Positions 1-6,753 of a DNA stretch of 8,731 nucleotides are shown piece after piece. Made by a program: the position numbers and the translations under genes. How positions within the stretch are numbered: the first letter of the stretch is position 1; every line of letters begins with the position of its first letter. The stretch is from Clostridiales bacterium (GTDB lineage Bacteria; Bacillota_A; Clostridia; Oscillospirales; Oscillospiraceae), in contig DXTB01000042.1 of NCBI GenBank assembly GCA_019410105.1, positions 1 through 8,731 of the forward strand, written 5' to 3'. The notes beneath the pieces are model-generated. The model was not told where the DNA came from. It saw only the letters and a list, made by a program, of their open reading frames with translations, and searched no databases.

Positions 1-82
1 CTTTTTTGTGGGAAACAGACAGGTTCCTTCCCCTATAGGCTATCAGTTTTTTTGAATCTGTCAAGCATATTTTCAGGGTTTT

Positions 83-99
83 GAAAATAATTTTCGAAA
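83..99. promoter_or_regulatory. Candidate operator upstream of the epimerase promoter
   Basis: GAAAATAATTTTC at 83-95 is a perfect inverted repeat with a one-base centre. It runs straight into a second, overlapping palindrome, TTTCGAAA at 92-99. The block ends five bases before the -35 hexamer of the unit 1 promoter. A closely similar GAAA/TTTTC/GAAA block lies at 2304-2325 before the second promoter. Two matching blocks at matching positions in one cluster with one local regulator suggest an RpiR operator. The regulator assignment is inference, and AT-rich upstream DNA could also act as an UP element. Confidence 0.45.
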
Positions 100-104
100 T
101 TCTC

Positions 105-133
105 TTGACGGGAGGGGGGAGGGCGGTTATGAT
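105..133 (+). promoter_or_regulatory. Sigma-A-like promoter of unit 1 (epimerase and rpiR)
   Basis: The -35 is TTGACG (105-110) and the -10 is TATGAT (128-133), separated by exactly 17 bases; each hexamer matches consensus at five of six positions. Transcription should start near 140, leaving a short leader before the epimerase ribosome-binding site at 165-173. The spacer is unusual because it is almost entirely G and A, with G-runs at 110-112, 114-119, 121-123 and 125-126. Confidence 0.7.
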
Positions 134-183
134 GGAGGCAATGGGGGACCTCTCCCAATCAGCGAAAGGTGGGATCTGACATT

Positions 184-1395
184 ATGGATCATAAGGCTCG
201 TTTACAGAGTCACCAGAAGTGGATTCAGGAGGAACTGGAGCGCAGCATCCGGTTTTGGATGAAAAACGGCATGGACCCGGTGCACGGCGGCGTCTATACC
301 TGTCTGGATCGGGAGGGAAAGGTGTTCTCCACGGACAAGAGTGTGTGGATGCAGGGCCGCTGCGCTTGGATCTTCGCTTATCTGTGCCACGTGTACGGAG
401 TGAAGGAGGAGTGGCTGGCCGCCAGCAAGAGCTGCCTGGACTTCATGGAGCGGTACTGCATCAACCGGGCGGCGGGCAACCGGATGTACTTCACCGTCAC
501 CGGCGACGGCAAGCCGCTGCGTCAGCGCCGCTATTGCTTCTCCGAGGGCTTCTATGCCATCGCCAACGCCGAGTATTACGGTGTTACCGGCGACAAGGCC
601 TGCCTGGAGCGGGCCCGCGCGGCCTACGACCTGATCTGGAACCTGAACCAGGGGCTGGTCGCCGACCCCACGGGGATGGGCCCCAAGACCATCCCAGAGA
701 CCCGCTCCGGCCGCGCCCTGGCCAACCCTATGATCTATCTGAACATCACCTCGGTCCTGCGCCGGGTGGACCCCGAGCAGGACGCGCTTTACAGCGAGCG
801 GGCCGCCCAGTGCGTGGATGAGATTTTCCGCTACCACTACAAGCCAGAGCTGGGCTGCACCTTGGAGAGCGTCGGCCCCAACGGCGAGTTCCGGGGCGAC
901 GTGACCGAGGGCCGGGTGGTCAACCCCGGCCACGACATCGAGTGCTCCTGGTTCCTGATGGAGGACGCCAACCGGAAGGGCGACAAGAAGCAGCATGAGG
1001 TGGCGGTCAAAATCTTTGACCAGGCCATCGAGGCCGGCTGGGACTACGAGTACGGCGGCCTGCTCTACTTCATCGACTGCCTGGGGCGTCCCCCTGAGGC
1101 CTATGAGCACGACATGAAGCTCTGGTGGCCCCACGACGAGATCCTCATCGCCAGCCTGATGATCTACCGCGACACCGGCGACGAGAAGTACCTGACCTGG
1201 TTTGAGCGCACCCTGGACTACTGCAAGGAGCACTTCTCCGATCCCGAATACGGCGACTGGTACGGCTACCTGCGCCGGGACGGCAAGCCCACCATGCCCG
1301 CCTGTAAGGGCAGTACGTTCAAGGGGCCCTTCCACCTGCCGCGGATGCTGGTGATGTGTGACCAGATGCTGGGACAGCTCCTGGCCGGACAGTGA
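184..1395 (+). CDS. N-acylglucosamine 2-epimerase (AGE/renin-binding-protein family)
   Basis: A cytoplasmic enzyme expected to interconvert free ManNAc and GlcNAc, the step after sialic-acid cleavage by NanA. The 403-residue protein is full length for the AGE family, which folds as an (alpha/alpha)6 barrel. Family signatures are WMQGR at about 55-59, SGRALANPMIYLNITS at 175-190, PGHDIE at 248-253 with the first putative catalytic His at 250, LWWPHDE at 313-319, and FKGPFHLPR at 379-387 with the second His at 384. The start at 184 is preferred over an in-frame GTG at 169 because AAAGGTGGG (165-173) lies ten bases before this ATG. It is unrelated to NanE, which acts on ManNAc-6-phosphate, so the pathway should epimerise before phosphorylation. 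The rpiR gene follows after ten bases. A related epimerase such as a cellobiose or mannose epimerase is less likely given these motifs and the neighbouring nanA, nagB and nagA. Confidence 0.87.
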   Translation: MDHKARLQSHQKWIQEELERSIRFWMKNGMDPVHGGVYTCLDREGKVFSTDKSVWMQGRCAWIFAYLCHVYGVKEEWLAASKSCLDFMERYCINRAAGNRMYFTVTGDGKPLRQRRYCFSEGFYAIANAEYYGVTGDKACLERARAAYDLIWNLNQGLVADPTGMGPKTIPETRSGRALANPMIYLNITSVLRRVDPEQDALYSERAAQCVDEIFRYHYKPELGCTLESVGPNGEFRGDVTEGRVVNPGHDIECSWFLMEDANRKGDKKQHEVAVKIFDQAIEAGWDYEYGGLLYFIDCLGRPPEAYEHDMKLWWPHDEILIASLMIYRDTGDEKYLTWFERTLDYCKEHFSDPEYGDWYGYLRRDGKPTMPACKGSTFKGPFHLPRMLVMCDQMLGQLLAGQ

Positions 1396-1405
1396 GGGGG
1401 CAGTT

Positions 1406-2260
1406 ATGCCCTTTGGAAATGTATTTGAAAAGATCAACAGTGAATACTACCAGCTGACCAGCGCGGAAAAGAAGGTGGCCGACTATGCGGTGATTCACCA
1501 GCAGAAGACCCAGTTCATGTCCATCTCCGAGCTGGCGGAGGAGGCCGGCGTGGCGGAGGCCACTATCTCCCGCTTCTGCAAGCGGCTGGGTTACAAGGGG
1601 TACAGCGCGTTCAAGCTTGCCGTAGCCAACTCCACGGCACGGCGGGTGGAAGCCCCTACCGTACCGGGGGAGATCCGGCCGGAAGACAGCATTGAGGAGC
1701 TGTGTCAGAAGCTCTACGCCGCTGACCGGGATGCCATGGCCCAGACGGTGGAACTGATCCGCCCGGACAGCGTCCGGAAGGCGGCGGATCTGCTCTTTTC
1801 CGCGGAAAAGGTGCTGTGCATGGGGCAGGGGGGGTCCATGATCCTGGCCCAGGAGTGCGCCCATCTGTTCAGCACCGCCCGGCCCAACTTCTACGCGGTG
1901 CTGGATTCCCACATGCAGGCCATCGCCGCCTCCCACCTGACGGCCCGGGACGTGGTACTGTATTTTTCCTACTCCGGCTCCACGGAGGAACTGCTGAAAA
2001 ACCTGAAAATCATCCGGGACCGGAGAGCGGTGGCCATCCTGGTCACCCGGTTCCCCAAATCCCCCGGTGCGGCCTATGCCGACGTAGTGCTTCAGTGCGG
2101 CTCTCTGGAGGGGCCCCTCCAGGGCGGCTCGGTGGCGGCCCGTGTAGCGCAGCTCTACCTGATGGACGTGCTGTTCCATGAGGTGTGCCGCAGGGATGTG
2201 CAGGGCAGTGCGGAGACAAGGGAGGCCGTGGCGGAGGTACTTTCGGACAAGCACATTTGA
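1406..2260 (+). CDS. RpiR-family transcriptional regulator (HTH plus SIS domain)
   Basis: A DNA-binding regulator that probably controls both transcription units here. The protein has 284 residues, the usual size. Residues 1-77 form the RpiR N-terminal helix-turn-helix domain, with the HTH around MSISELAEEAGVAEATISRF (38-57). Residues about 130-235 form a SIS sugar-isomerase domain, with glycine-rich MGQGGSM at 139-145 and the phosphosugar-type loop FSYSGSTEE at 187-195. SIS domains of this family usually bind sugar phosphates, so GlcNAc-6-P, glucosamine-6-P or ManNAc-6-P are candidate effectors; the sequence does not say which. The ATG at 1406 is chosen because GAGGGGG (1394-1400), overlapping the epimerase stop, lies five bases upstream; an in-frame ATG at 1358 would lie inside the epimerase gene. 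Co-transcription with the epimerase is likely. By context it is a NanR-like regulator, but repression versus activation cannot be read from the sequence. Confidence 0.88.
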   Translation: MPFGNVFEKINSEYYQLTSAEKKVADYAVIHQQKTQFMSISELAEEAGVAEATISRFCKRLGYKGYSAFKLAVANSTARRVEAPTVPGEIRPEDSIEELCQKLYAADRDAMAQTVELIRPDSVRKAADLLFSAEKVLCMGQGGSMILAQECAHLFSTARPNFYAVLDSHMQAIAASHLTARDVVLYFSYSGSTEELLKNLKIIRDRRAVAILVTRFPKSPGAAYADVVLQCGSLEGPLQGGSVAARVAQLYLMDVLFHEVCRRDVQGSAETREAVAEVLSDKHI

Positions 2261-2268
2261 CCGCGTAT

Positions 2269-2300
2269 TGCAAAACGTGAAAGAAATTTGCAGAATTTTT
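2269..2300 (+). terminator. Possible weak terminator after rpiR
   Basis: TGCAAA (2269-2274) can pair with TTTGCA (2287-2292), followed two bases later by a run of five T (2296-2300). The stem is only six pairs, A/T-rich, with a 12-base loop, so termination would be weak. It sits between the rpiR stop and the next promoter, where a terminator would be expected. Confidence 0.25.
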
Positions 2301-2303
2301 GGA

Positions 2304-2325
2304 GAAATAAAATTTTCTTCGAAAA
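2304..2325. promoter_or_regulatory. Candidate operator upstream of the transporter promoter
   Basis: The block reads GAAA (2304-2307), five bases, TTTTC (2313-2317), TTC, GAAAA (2321-2325). TTTTC-N3-GAAAA at 2313-2325 is a perfect inverted repeat, and GAAA/TTTC at 2304-2317 is a second, overlapping one. The block ends five bases before the -35 of the unit 2 promoter, as at 83-99. A weaker relative, AATTTATCGAAAAT, lies in the leader at 2392-2405. The RpiR protein encoded just upstream is the natural candidate binder; this is inference. Confidence 0.45.
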
Positions 2326-2330
2326 GCATA

Positions 2331-2359
2331 TTGACAAAACACCCTCGGAATTATACAAT
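2331..2359 (+). promoter_or_regulatory. Sigma-A-like promoter of unit 2 (transporter, nanA, nagB, nagA)
   Basis: The -35 is a perfect TTGACA (2331-2336) and the -10 is TACAAT (2354-2359, five of six to consensus), with a 17-base spacer. This is the best promoter in the window. Transcription should begin near 2366, giving a leader of about 54 bases that ends in the strong ribosome-binding site GAGGAGG (2406-2412). It probably drives all six downstream genes. Confidence 0.82.
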
Positions 2360-2419
2360 CTACACAATGGACGAGACGTCCTGGAAAGAAAAATTTATCG
2401 AAAATGAGGAGGAAGAACA

Positions 2420-3769
2420 ATGAACATGAAGAAACCTCTTGCGCTCCTGCTCGCCGCCGGTATGACTCTGGGGCTGGCCGCCTGCGGCAACGGCTCCCAG
2501 GGTAACAGTGAATCCCCCGCGCCCGGCGGCGAGACCGGCGGCAGCTCCAGCGGCGCCGTTGAACTCAACCTCTGGTCCTTCAATGTCGGTGGGTTTGCCG
2601 AGGCATCCAATTGGGAGCCTATCATTGCTGCTTTCAATGAGCAGAATCCCGATATCAAGATCACCGTCACTCCCATCAACTATCAAGACGGTGATCAGAA
2701 GCTGACCTCCGCCATCACCGCTGGCACCGGCCCCGACATCATTTTCGAGGGCCCCGAGCGTATCGTGGGCAACTACGCCCGTGAGGGCCTGATGGTGGAT
2801 CTGTCCGACCTGTGGGAGACTGGCGGCTCCGACATTGCCGAGGGCATCTCCTCCGTGTCTCAGTTGGACGGCACCTACTACATGTATCCCCTGAGCGTGG
2901 CCGCTCACTGTATGGCCATCAACTACGAGGCCTTTGAGGCGGCCGGTGCCCTCCAGTATATCGACGAGGAGACCCGTACCTGGACCACCGACAACTTCGT
3001 GAAGGCTATGGAAGCGGTGCGTGACGCCGCTGCGGCGGGTACCATCAACATCAATACTCCGGGCATTATCTACTGTGGCGCCCAGGGCGGTGACCAAGGT
3101 ACCCGCGCCCTCGTCAACAACCTGTATTCCGACTACTTTGTCAATGAGGACGGGACCGCCTACACCGCCAACAGCGAGAACAACGTCAAGGCTCTCAAGC
3201 TGTTGCAGGATATGGTGAACAACGGTTCCATGTCCGCCAATGCCAGCTTCGCCGCGGCCGACGAGCTGCAGGCCTTCGCCAACCAGACCTGCGCCGTGAG
3301 CTTCTGCTGGAACTACGCCAACTACACCCAGTATGCCGCTCAGACCCAGTTCACCCCCTTCGCCATGGCATTCCCCTCTGACGACGGCAAGCCCGAGCTG
3401 GAGATGGCCGGCCCCTATGGCTTCGGCGTGTTCAACAACAAGGACGAGGCCAAGATTGAGGCTGCCAAGAAGTTTGTGCAGTTTGTCTGCGACGACCAGA
3501 CTGTCGGAGTCGAGGCGGTAAAGGCTACCGGTTTCTTCCCTGTCCACTCCGACTGGGGCGATGTCTACACCGGCGACGCTGACGCCGAGACCCGTGCCCC
3601 CTTCGCCCTGATGAGCGACTACCTGGGCCGCTATTACAACCTGACTGGCGGCTGGACCGAGCAGCGCGGTTACTGGTGGCCCATGTTGACCGAGATCATG
3701 ACCACCGGTGCCGATGTGCAGACCGCGGCCGATAAGTATGCGGCGCAGGCTAATGCCAATATCGGCTGA
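2420..3769 (+). CDS. ABC transporter sugar-binding lipoprotein (family 1, CUT1), probably for sialic acid
   Basis: The extracellular, membrane-anchored receptor of the importer. The 449-residue protein starts with a lipoprotein signal: basic MNMKK, a hydrophobic stretch, and lipobox LAAC (19-22) with the lipidated Cys at 22. A flexible Gly/Ser/Pro/Glu linker spans about 23-46. The mature domain looks like family 1 solute-binding proteins: VELNLWSFN near 47-55, AFNEQNPDIKITV at 71-83, PDIIFEGPERIV at 105-116, and GTYYMYPLSV near 151-160 followed by CMAINYEAFEAAG. The start has an excellent ribosome-binding site seven bases upstream. It is first in its operon and is separated from the permeases by a strong stem-loop, a common arrangement that yields more binding protein than permease. 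Sialic acid as ligand is inferred from nanA and the epimerase; I cannot identify ligand-contact residues. A 2,7-anhydro derivative or a sialyl-oligosaccharide is possible. Confidence 0.88.
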   Translation: MNMKKPLALLLAAGMTLGLAACGNGSQGNSESPAPGGETGGSSSGAVELNLWSFNVGGFAEASNWEPIIAAFNEQNPDIKITVTPINYQDGDQKLTSAITAGTGPDIIFEGPERIVGNYAREGLMVDLSDLWETGGSDIAEGISSVSQLDGTYYMYPLSVAAHCMAINYEAFEAAGALQYIDEETRTWTTDNFVKAMEAVRDAAAAGTININTPGIIYCGAQGGDQGTRALVNNLYSDYFVNEDGTAYTANSENNVKALKLLQDMVNNGSMSANASFAAADELQAFANQTCAVSFCWNYANYTQYAAQTQFTPFAMAFPSDDGKPELEMAGPYGFGVFNNKDEAKIEAAKKFVQFVCDDQTVGVEAVKATGFFPVHSDWGDVYTGDADAETRAPFALMSDYLGRYYNLTGGWTEQRGYWWPMLTEIMTTGADVQTAADKYAAQANANIG

Positions 3770-3800
3770 ACCTGACCGAAGGAACCTGAATGCGCATATC

Positions 3801-3834
3801 TGTGCCCGCTCCCTGCTGAGAGGGGGCGGGCACA
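3801..3834 (+). promoter_or_regulatory. Strong intercistronic stem-loop after the binding-protein gene
   Basis: Bases 3801-3814 pair with 3821-3834 in 14 consecutive pairs, one of them G-U, around a six-base loop (GCTGAG). The outer arms are TGTGCCCGC and GCGGGCACA. The 3' flank is pyrimidine-rich (TCTTCCTTTC) but lacks a real U-run, so full intrinsic termination is unlikely. It could protect the 3' end of the binding-protein message or cause partial termination, lowering permease expression. Confidence 0.75.
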
Positions 3835-3896
3835 TCTTCCTTTCACCGGAGTGGTGAAGGAAAAGGCAAATACCACTTGAAAGAGGGGAGACATTC

Positions 3897-4826
3897 ATGA
3901 CGCAAAATACCGTGGCGGCCCAGGCCGGACGGAAGCCCCAAAAAAAGTCCCAATTCTCCGGCATGAGCCGCGCCCTGGTACGGAGAGAGACCATCTCCGC
4001 CTATCTGTTCCTGCTGCCCAGCCTGATCTTCTTCGTTACCTTCGTGGTCGTACCCATGTTCATCTGCCTGTTTTACAGTTTTACGAAGTATGGCTTGGGC
4101 GGTATCAAGGGGTTCGCAGGACTGGAGAACTATATCAAGCTCTTTCAGGACCCTATTTTTCACAAGGGCTTCCTGAATACACTGATTATCGTGGTGGTGG
4201 CGGTGCCTTGTGTCACCGCTTTCTCCCTGTGGGTGAGTTCCGCCATCTATAAGATGCACTCTATTTCCCGCTCCTTCTTCCGCTGTGTGTTTTACCTGCC
4301 GGTGGTCACCGGATCGGTGGCCATCACGGTGGTGTGGAAGTGGATTCTGAACCCCTACAATGGCATCCTTAACCAGGTGGCGGGCACGACTGGCTTTGAC
4401 TGGCTGGGCAACCCTAAAACCGCTATCTGGTTTATAATCCTGATTCTGTTTACCACCTCTATCGGCCAGCCCATCGTGTTGTACGTGGCGGCTCTGGGCA
4501 ACGTGGATCAGTCCCTCATTGAAGCCGCCCAGGTGGACGGCGCCACCAAGCTCCAGGTTTTCTGGAAGATCAAGTGGCCTCAGATCATGCCCACTACCCT
4601 CTACGTGCTGGTTATCACGACTATCAACTCCTTCCAGTGCTTTGCGCTGATCCAGTTGCTGACCAAGGGTGGGCCGCTGAACTCCACCATGACCATTATG
4701 TACCAGGTCTATGACACCGCCTACCGGCTGTACGACTTGGGCTACGCCTGCGCGATCGGTGTCGTTTTGGCCGTCATCATCGCCATTTTCTCCGCCATCC
4801 AGTTCAAAGTGGCGAAGACAGACTGA
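3897..4826 (+). CDS. ABC sugar transporter permease, first subunit (CUT1, MalF-like)
   Basis: An inner membrane-spanning subunit of the importer. The 309-residue protein has a charged cytoplasmic N-terminus (about 1-31) and six likely membrane segments near 34-57, 93-115, 129-149, 178-200, 236-256 and 283-303. The cytoplasmic coupling loop that docks on the ATPase is clear: EAAQVDGATKLQVFWKIKWP begins at 209 and a final Pro follows at 232, the EAA---G motif of this family. AGGGGAG (3884-3890) lies six bases before the ATG. It follows the binding-protein gene after a 127-base gap containing a stem-loop and precedes the second permease by 15 bases. No ATP-binding subunit is encoded in the window. 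Substrate assignment to sialic acid rests on context only. Confidence 0.88.
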   Translation: MTQNTVAAQAGRKPQKKSQFSGMSRALVRRETISAYLFLLPSLIFFVTFVVVPMFICLFYSFTKYGLGGIKGFAGLENYIKLFQDPIFHKGFLNTLIIVVVAVPCVTAFSLWVSSAIYKMHSISRSFFRCVFYLPVVTGSVAITVVWKWILNPYNGILNQVAGTTGFDWLGNPKTAIWFIILILFTTSIGQPIVLYVAALGNVDQSLIEAAQVDGATKLQVFWKIKWPQIMPTTLYVLVITTINSFQCFALIQLLTKGGPLNSTMTIMYQVYDTAYRLYDLGYACAIGVVLAVIIAIFSAIQFKVAKTD

Positions 4827-4841
4827 GGAGGGAGTGAGAAA

Positions 4842-5708
4842 ATGAGTGCAAATACGACCCCGGTCAAAGTGAAAAAGACCGACCTGAGTGGCACCTCCAC
4901 AGCCTATAAGGTGTTTGCCGTAGTGATTCTGATCATGTTGGCCATCTTCTTCCTGTTCCCGCTGTACTGGATTGTCACCGGCTCCTTCAAGAGTGCTATC
5001 GATATTAACGCCAAGGTGCCCGTCTGGTTTCCGATGAATCCCACGATGGGAAACTATGATAAGCTGTTTGCAAAGCCGGCCTTCCTGTGGCTGTTCAATA
5101 TCGTGTTTATTTCTGCTATGGCAATGATCCTGACCTGCATCACCGCCGCCCTGGCTGGTTATGCGCTGGGCAAAAAGCGGTTCTACGGCCGGACCATCCT
5201 GTTTACCATCATCATCTGCGCCATGGCTCTGCCCAAACAGGTCATTGTTATCCCTCTGGCTCAGGAGATGAAGCTGCTGCACATGAGTGACACCTTGTGG
5301 GCGGTCATCCTGCCCACGGTGGGCTGGCCCTTCGGTGTCTTCCTGATGAAGCAGTTCTCTGAGACGATCCCTAATGAAATTCTGGAGGCTGCCCGGGTGG
5401 ACGGCGCCGGGGAGCTGAAGACCTTCTTCAGCGTGGTGTTCCCCATGATCAAGCCCGGCATCGGCGCTCTGGCCATTTTTACCTTTGTAAATACCTGGAA
5501 TGACTATTTTCTTCAGTTGGTTATGCTGACCAGTGAGGAGAAGTGGACCCTGCCCCTGGCTATCGCTAACATGCAGGGCGAGATGTCCTCCGACTTCGGC
5601 CTCATCATGGCCGGGGCGGCCTTGGCATCCATCCCCATTATTGTGGTGTTCATCGCGTTCCAGAAGTACTTTACCCAGGGAATAGCCATGGGAGCAGTCA
5701 AGGGCTGA
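4842..5708 (+). CDS. ABC sugar transporter permease, second subunit (CUT1, MalG-like)
   Basis: The partner membrane subunit of the importer. The 288-residue protein has about six membrane segments, the first near 24-46, others near 83-108, 117-138, 151-170, 205-228 and 255-274. The EAA coupling loop runs from E182 (EAARVDGAGELKTFF) to P205, and the WND motif typical of the MalG-type subunit is at 219-221. The C-terminus FQKYFTQGIAMGAVKG is also characteristic. The ribosome-binding site GAGGAGGGAG (4825-4834) overlaps the stop of the preceding permease, indicating close or coupled translation. The two permeases should form a heterodimer. The ATPase must come from elsewhere, as is common for CUT1 systems in Gram-positive bacteria that share an MsmK/MsmX-type subunit. 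Confidence 0.88.
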   Translation: MSANTTPVKVKKTDLSGTSTAYKVFAVVILIMLAIFFLFPLYWIVTGSFKSAIDINAKVPVWFPMNPTMGNYDKLFAKPAFLWLFNIVFISAMAMILTCITAALAGYALGKKRFYGRTILFTIIICAMALPKQVIVIPLAQEMKLLHMSDTLWAVILPTVGWPFGVFLMKQFSETIPNEILEAARVDGAGELKTFFSVVFPMIKPGIGALAIFTFVNTWNDYFLQLVMLTSEEKWTLPLAIANMQGEMSSDFGLIMAGAALASIPIIVVFIAFQKYFTQGIAMGAVKG

Positions 5709-5727
5709 CGCGCCGCTCGTGTTGCCC

Positions 5728-5750
5728 CTCCGCTGGCACAGCCAGCGGAG
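5728..5750 (+). promoter_or_regulatory. Perfect stem-loop between the second permease and nanA
   Basis: CTCCGCTGGC (5728-5737) is the exact reverse complement of GCCAGCGGAG (5741-5750), giving a ten-pair G/C-rich stem with a three-base loop (ACA). No T-run follows, so this is not a standard intrinsic terminator. It may mark an RNA-processing or stability boundary between transport and catabolic genes. Confidence 0.7.
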
Positions 5751-5830
5751 CCTGCGCTACAAATGTGCCGCCAAAAGAACGGAGCCTCTATAAAATGAGA
5801 TTCTGATTGAGAAGAGAGAAGGATACTATC

Positions 5831-6736
5831 ATGAGCGATTTGAAGAAATACCACGGTGTTATCCCCGCGTTTTACGCCTGCTATGACGAGGAAGGGAATA
5901 TCTCACCGGAGCGGGTGCGGGGCCTGACCCGCCACCTGATTGGCAAGGGCGTAAACGGCCTGTATGTGGGCGGTTCCTCCGGCGAGTGCATCTATCAGGG
6001 CGTGGAGGAGCGCAAGGTGGTGCTGGAGAACGTGATGGCCGAGGCCAAGGGCAAGGTGGTTGTCATCGCCCACGTGGCATGCAACAACACCGCCGACAGC
6101 CAGGTGCTGGCCGCCCACGCGGAGAGCCTGGGGGTGGACGCCATCGCCTCCATTCCTCCCATCTACTTTCACCTGCCCGAGTACGGCATCGCCCAGTACT
6201 GGAATGATATCTCCGCCGCCGCCCCCAACACCGACTTTGTCATCTACAACATCCCCCAACTGGCGGGGGTGGCCCTGACCACCTCTCTGCTGCGGGAGAT
6301 GAAGAAAAACCCCCGTGTGATCGGCGTGAAGAACTCCTCCATGCCAACCCAGGATATCCAGATGTGGCATGACGAGGATCTGCTCGTTTTTAACGGGCCC
6401 GATGAGCAGTTCATCTCCGGTCTGGCCATGGGCGCCTGCGCCGGCATCGGAGGTACCTATGCCGTTATGCCCGAGCTCTTCCTGAAGGTGTATGAGCACT
6501 TCCAGAAGGGTGAGATGGAGGCGGCCCGCCAGATCCAGAATGAGATTGACCACATCATCTACAAGATGTGCTCCGCCCACGGCAACCTGTACGCCGTGCA
6601 GAAAGCAATTTTGGCCAAGGACGGCGTGCCCTGCGGTTCGGTCCGCAAGCCCATGCCCGCCCTGATCGACAGCGATGCGGCTGTAGTGGACGAGGCCCAC
6701 GCTATGATCGCCGCCGCCGTGGCTAAGTTCTGCTGA
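5831..6736 (+). CDS. nanA: N-acetylneuraminate lyase (sialic acid aldolase)
   Basis: A cytoplasmic class I aldolase that cleaves Neu5Ac to ManNAc and pyruvate. The 301-residue protein is the normal length for the DapA/NanA (beta/alpha)8-barrel superfamily. Visible signatures are GGSSGE (47-52, binds the pyruvate carboxylate), YNIP with Tyr139, VIGVKNSS with the Schiff-base Lys at 167, FNGPDEQFISGLAMGACAGI (187-206) and GGTY (207-210). The FNGPDE stretch followed by a Gly-rich GIGGTY resembles sialate lyases more than dihydrodipicolinate synthase. The start at 5831 has AGAAGGA (5817-5823) seven bases upstream; an in-frame TTG at 5807 overlaps that site and is unlikely. The gene lies between the transporter and nagB/nagA, and the ManNAc-to-GlcNAc epimerase at 184-1395 supplies the next step. 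Another pyruvate aldolase of the superfamily is the main alternative. Confidence 0.87.
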   Translation: MSDLKKYHGVIPAFYACYDEEGNISPERVRGLTRHLIGKGVNGLYVGGSSGECIYQGVEERKVVLENVMAEAKGKVVVIAHVACNNTADSQVLAAHAESLGVDAIASIPPIYFHLPEYGIAQYWNDISAAAPNTDFVIYNIPQLAGVALTTSLLREMKKNPRVIGVKNSSMPTQDIQMWHDEDLLVFNGPDEQFISGLAMGACAGIGGTYAVMPELFLKVYEHFQKGEMEAARQIQNEIDHIIYKMCSAHGNLYAVQKAILAKDGVPCGSVRKPMPALIDSDAAVVDEAHAMIAAAVAKFC

Positions 6737-6753
6737 TCCATTGGAACGCCCCA

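Noticed and set aside
1..53. Possible terminator of an upstream gene (GGGAA 10-14 with TTCCC 28-32, then a T-run at 47-53)
   Set aside because: The stem is only five pairs with a 13-base loop and lies well before the T-run; no upstream gene is visible to support it.
59..64. TTGACA on the minus strand as a divergent promoter
   Set aside because: No -10-like hexamer occurs at a usable distance; TATAGG is about 21 bases away.
141..179. 12-codon upstream open frame before the epimerase, preceded by GGAGG at 134-138
   Set aside because: The predicted transcription start near 140 would exclude that ribosome-binding site from the RNA, the spacing to ATG is only two bases, and the peptide has no attenuator-like features.
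169..183. GTG start for the epimerase at 169
   Set aside because: It falls inside the ribosome-binding site that serves the ATG at 184.
202..1437. Antisense open frame of 411 codons opposite the epimerase
   Set aside because: It mirrors the strong codon bias of the epimerase and has no motifs; the + strand protein has all expected AGE signatures.
2360..3994. Antisense open frame of 544 codons opposite the binding-protein gene
   Set aside because: It is a shadow of a G+C-rich gene. Its product is a Gly/Val/His-rich string without recognisable domains, while the + strand frame has a lipobox and clear family motifs.
3843..5282. Antisense open frame of 479 codons opposite the permeases
   Set aside because: It spans two real membrane-protein genes and an intergenic hairpin. 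The product is His/Asp/Gln-rich low-complexity sequence with no family signature.
5789..5796. TATAAAAT as the -10 of an internal promoter before nanA
   Set aside because: No acceptable -35 lies 16-18 bases upstream, and there is no extended -10 TG.
5807..5830. TTG start for nanA at 5807
   Set aside because: It would place the nanA ribosome-binding site inside the coding region; the ATG at 5831 is well spaced from it and gives a normal-length lyase.
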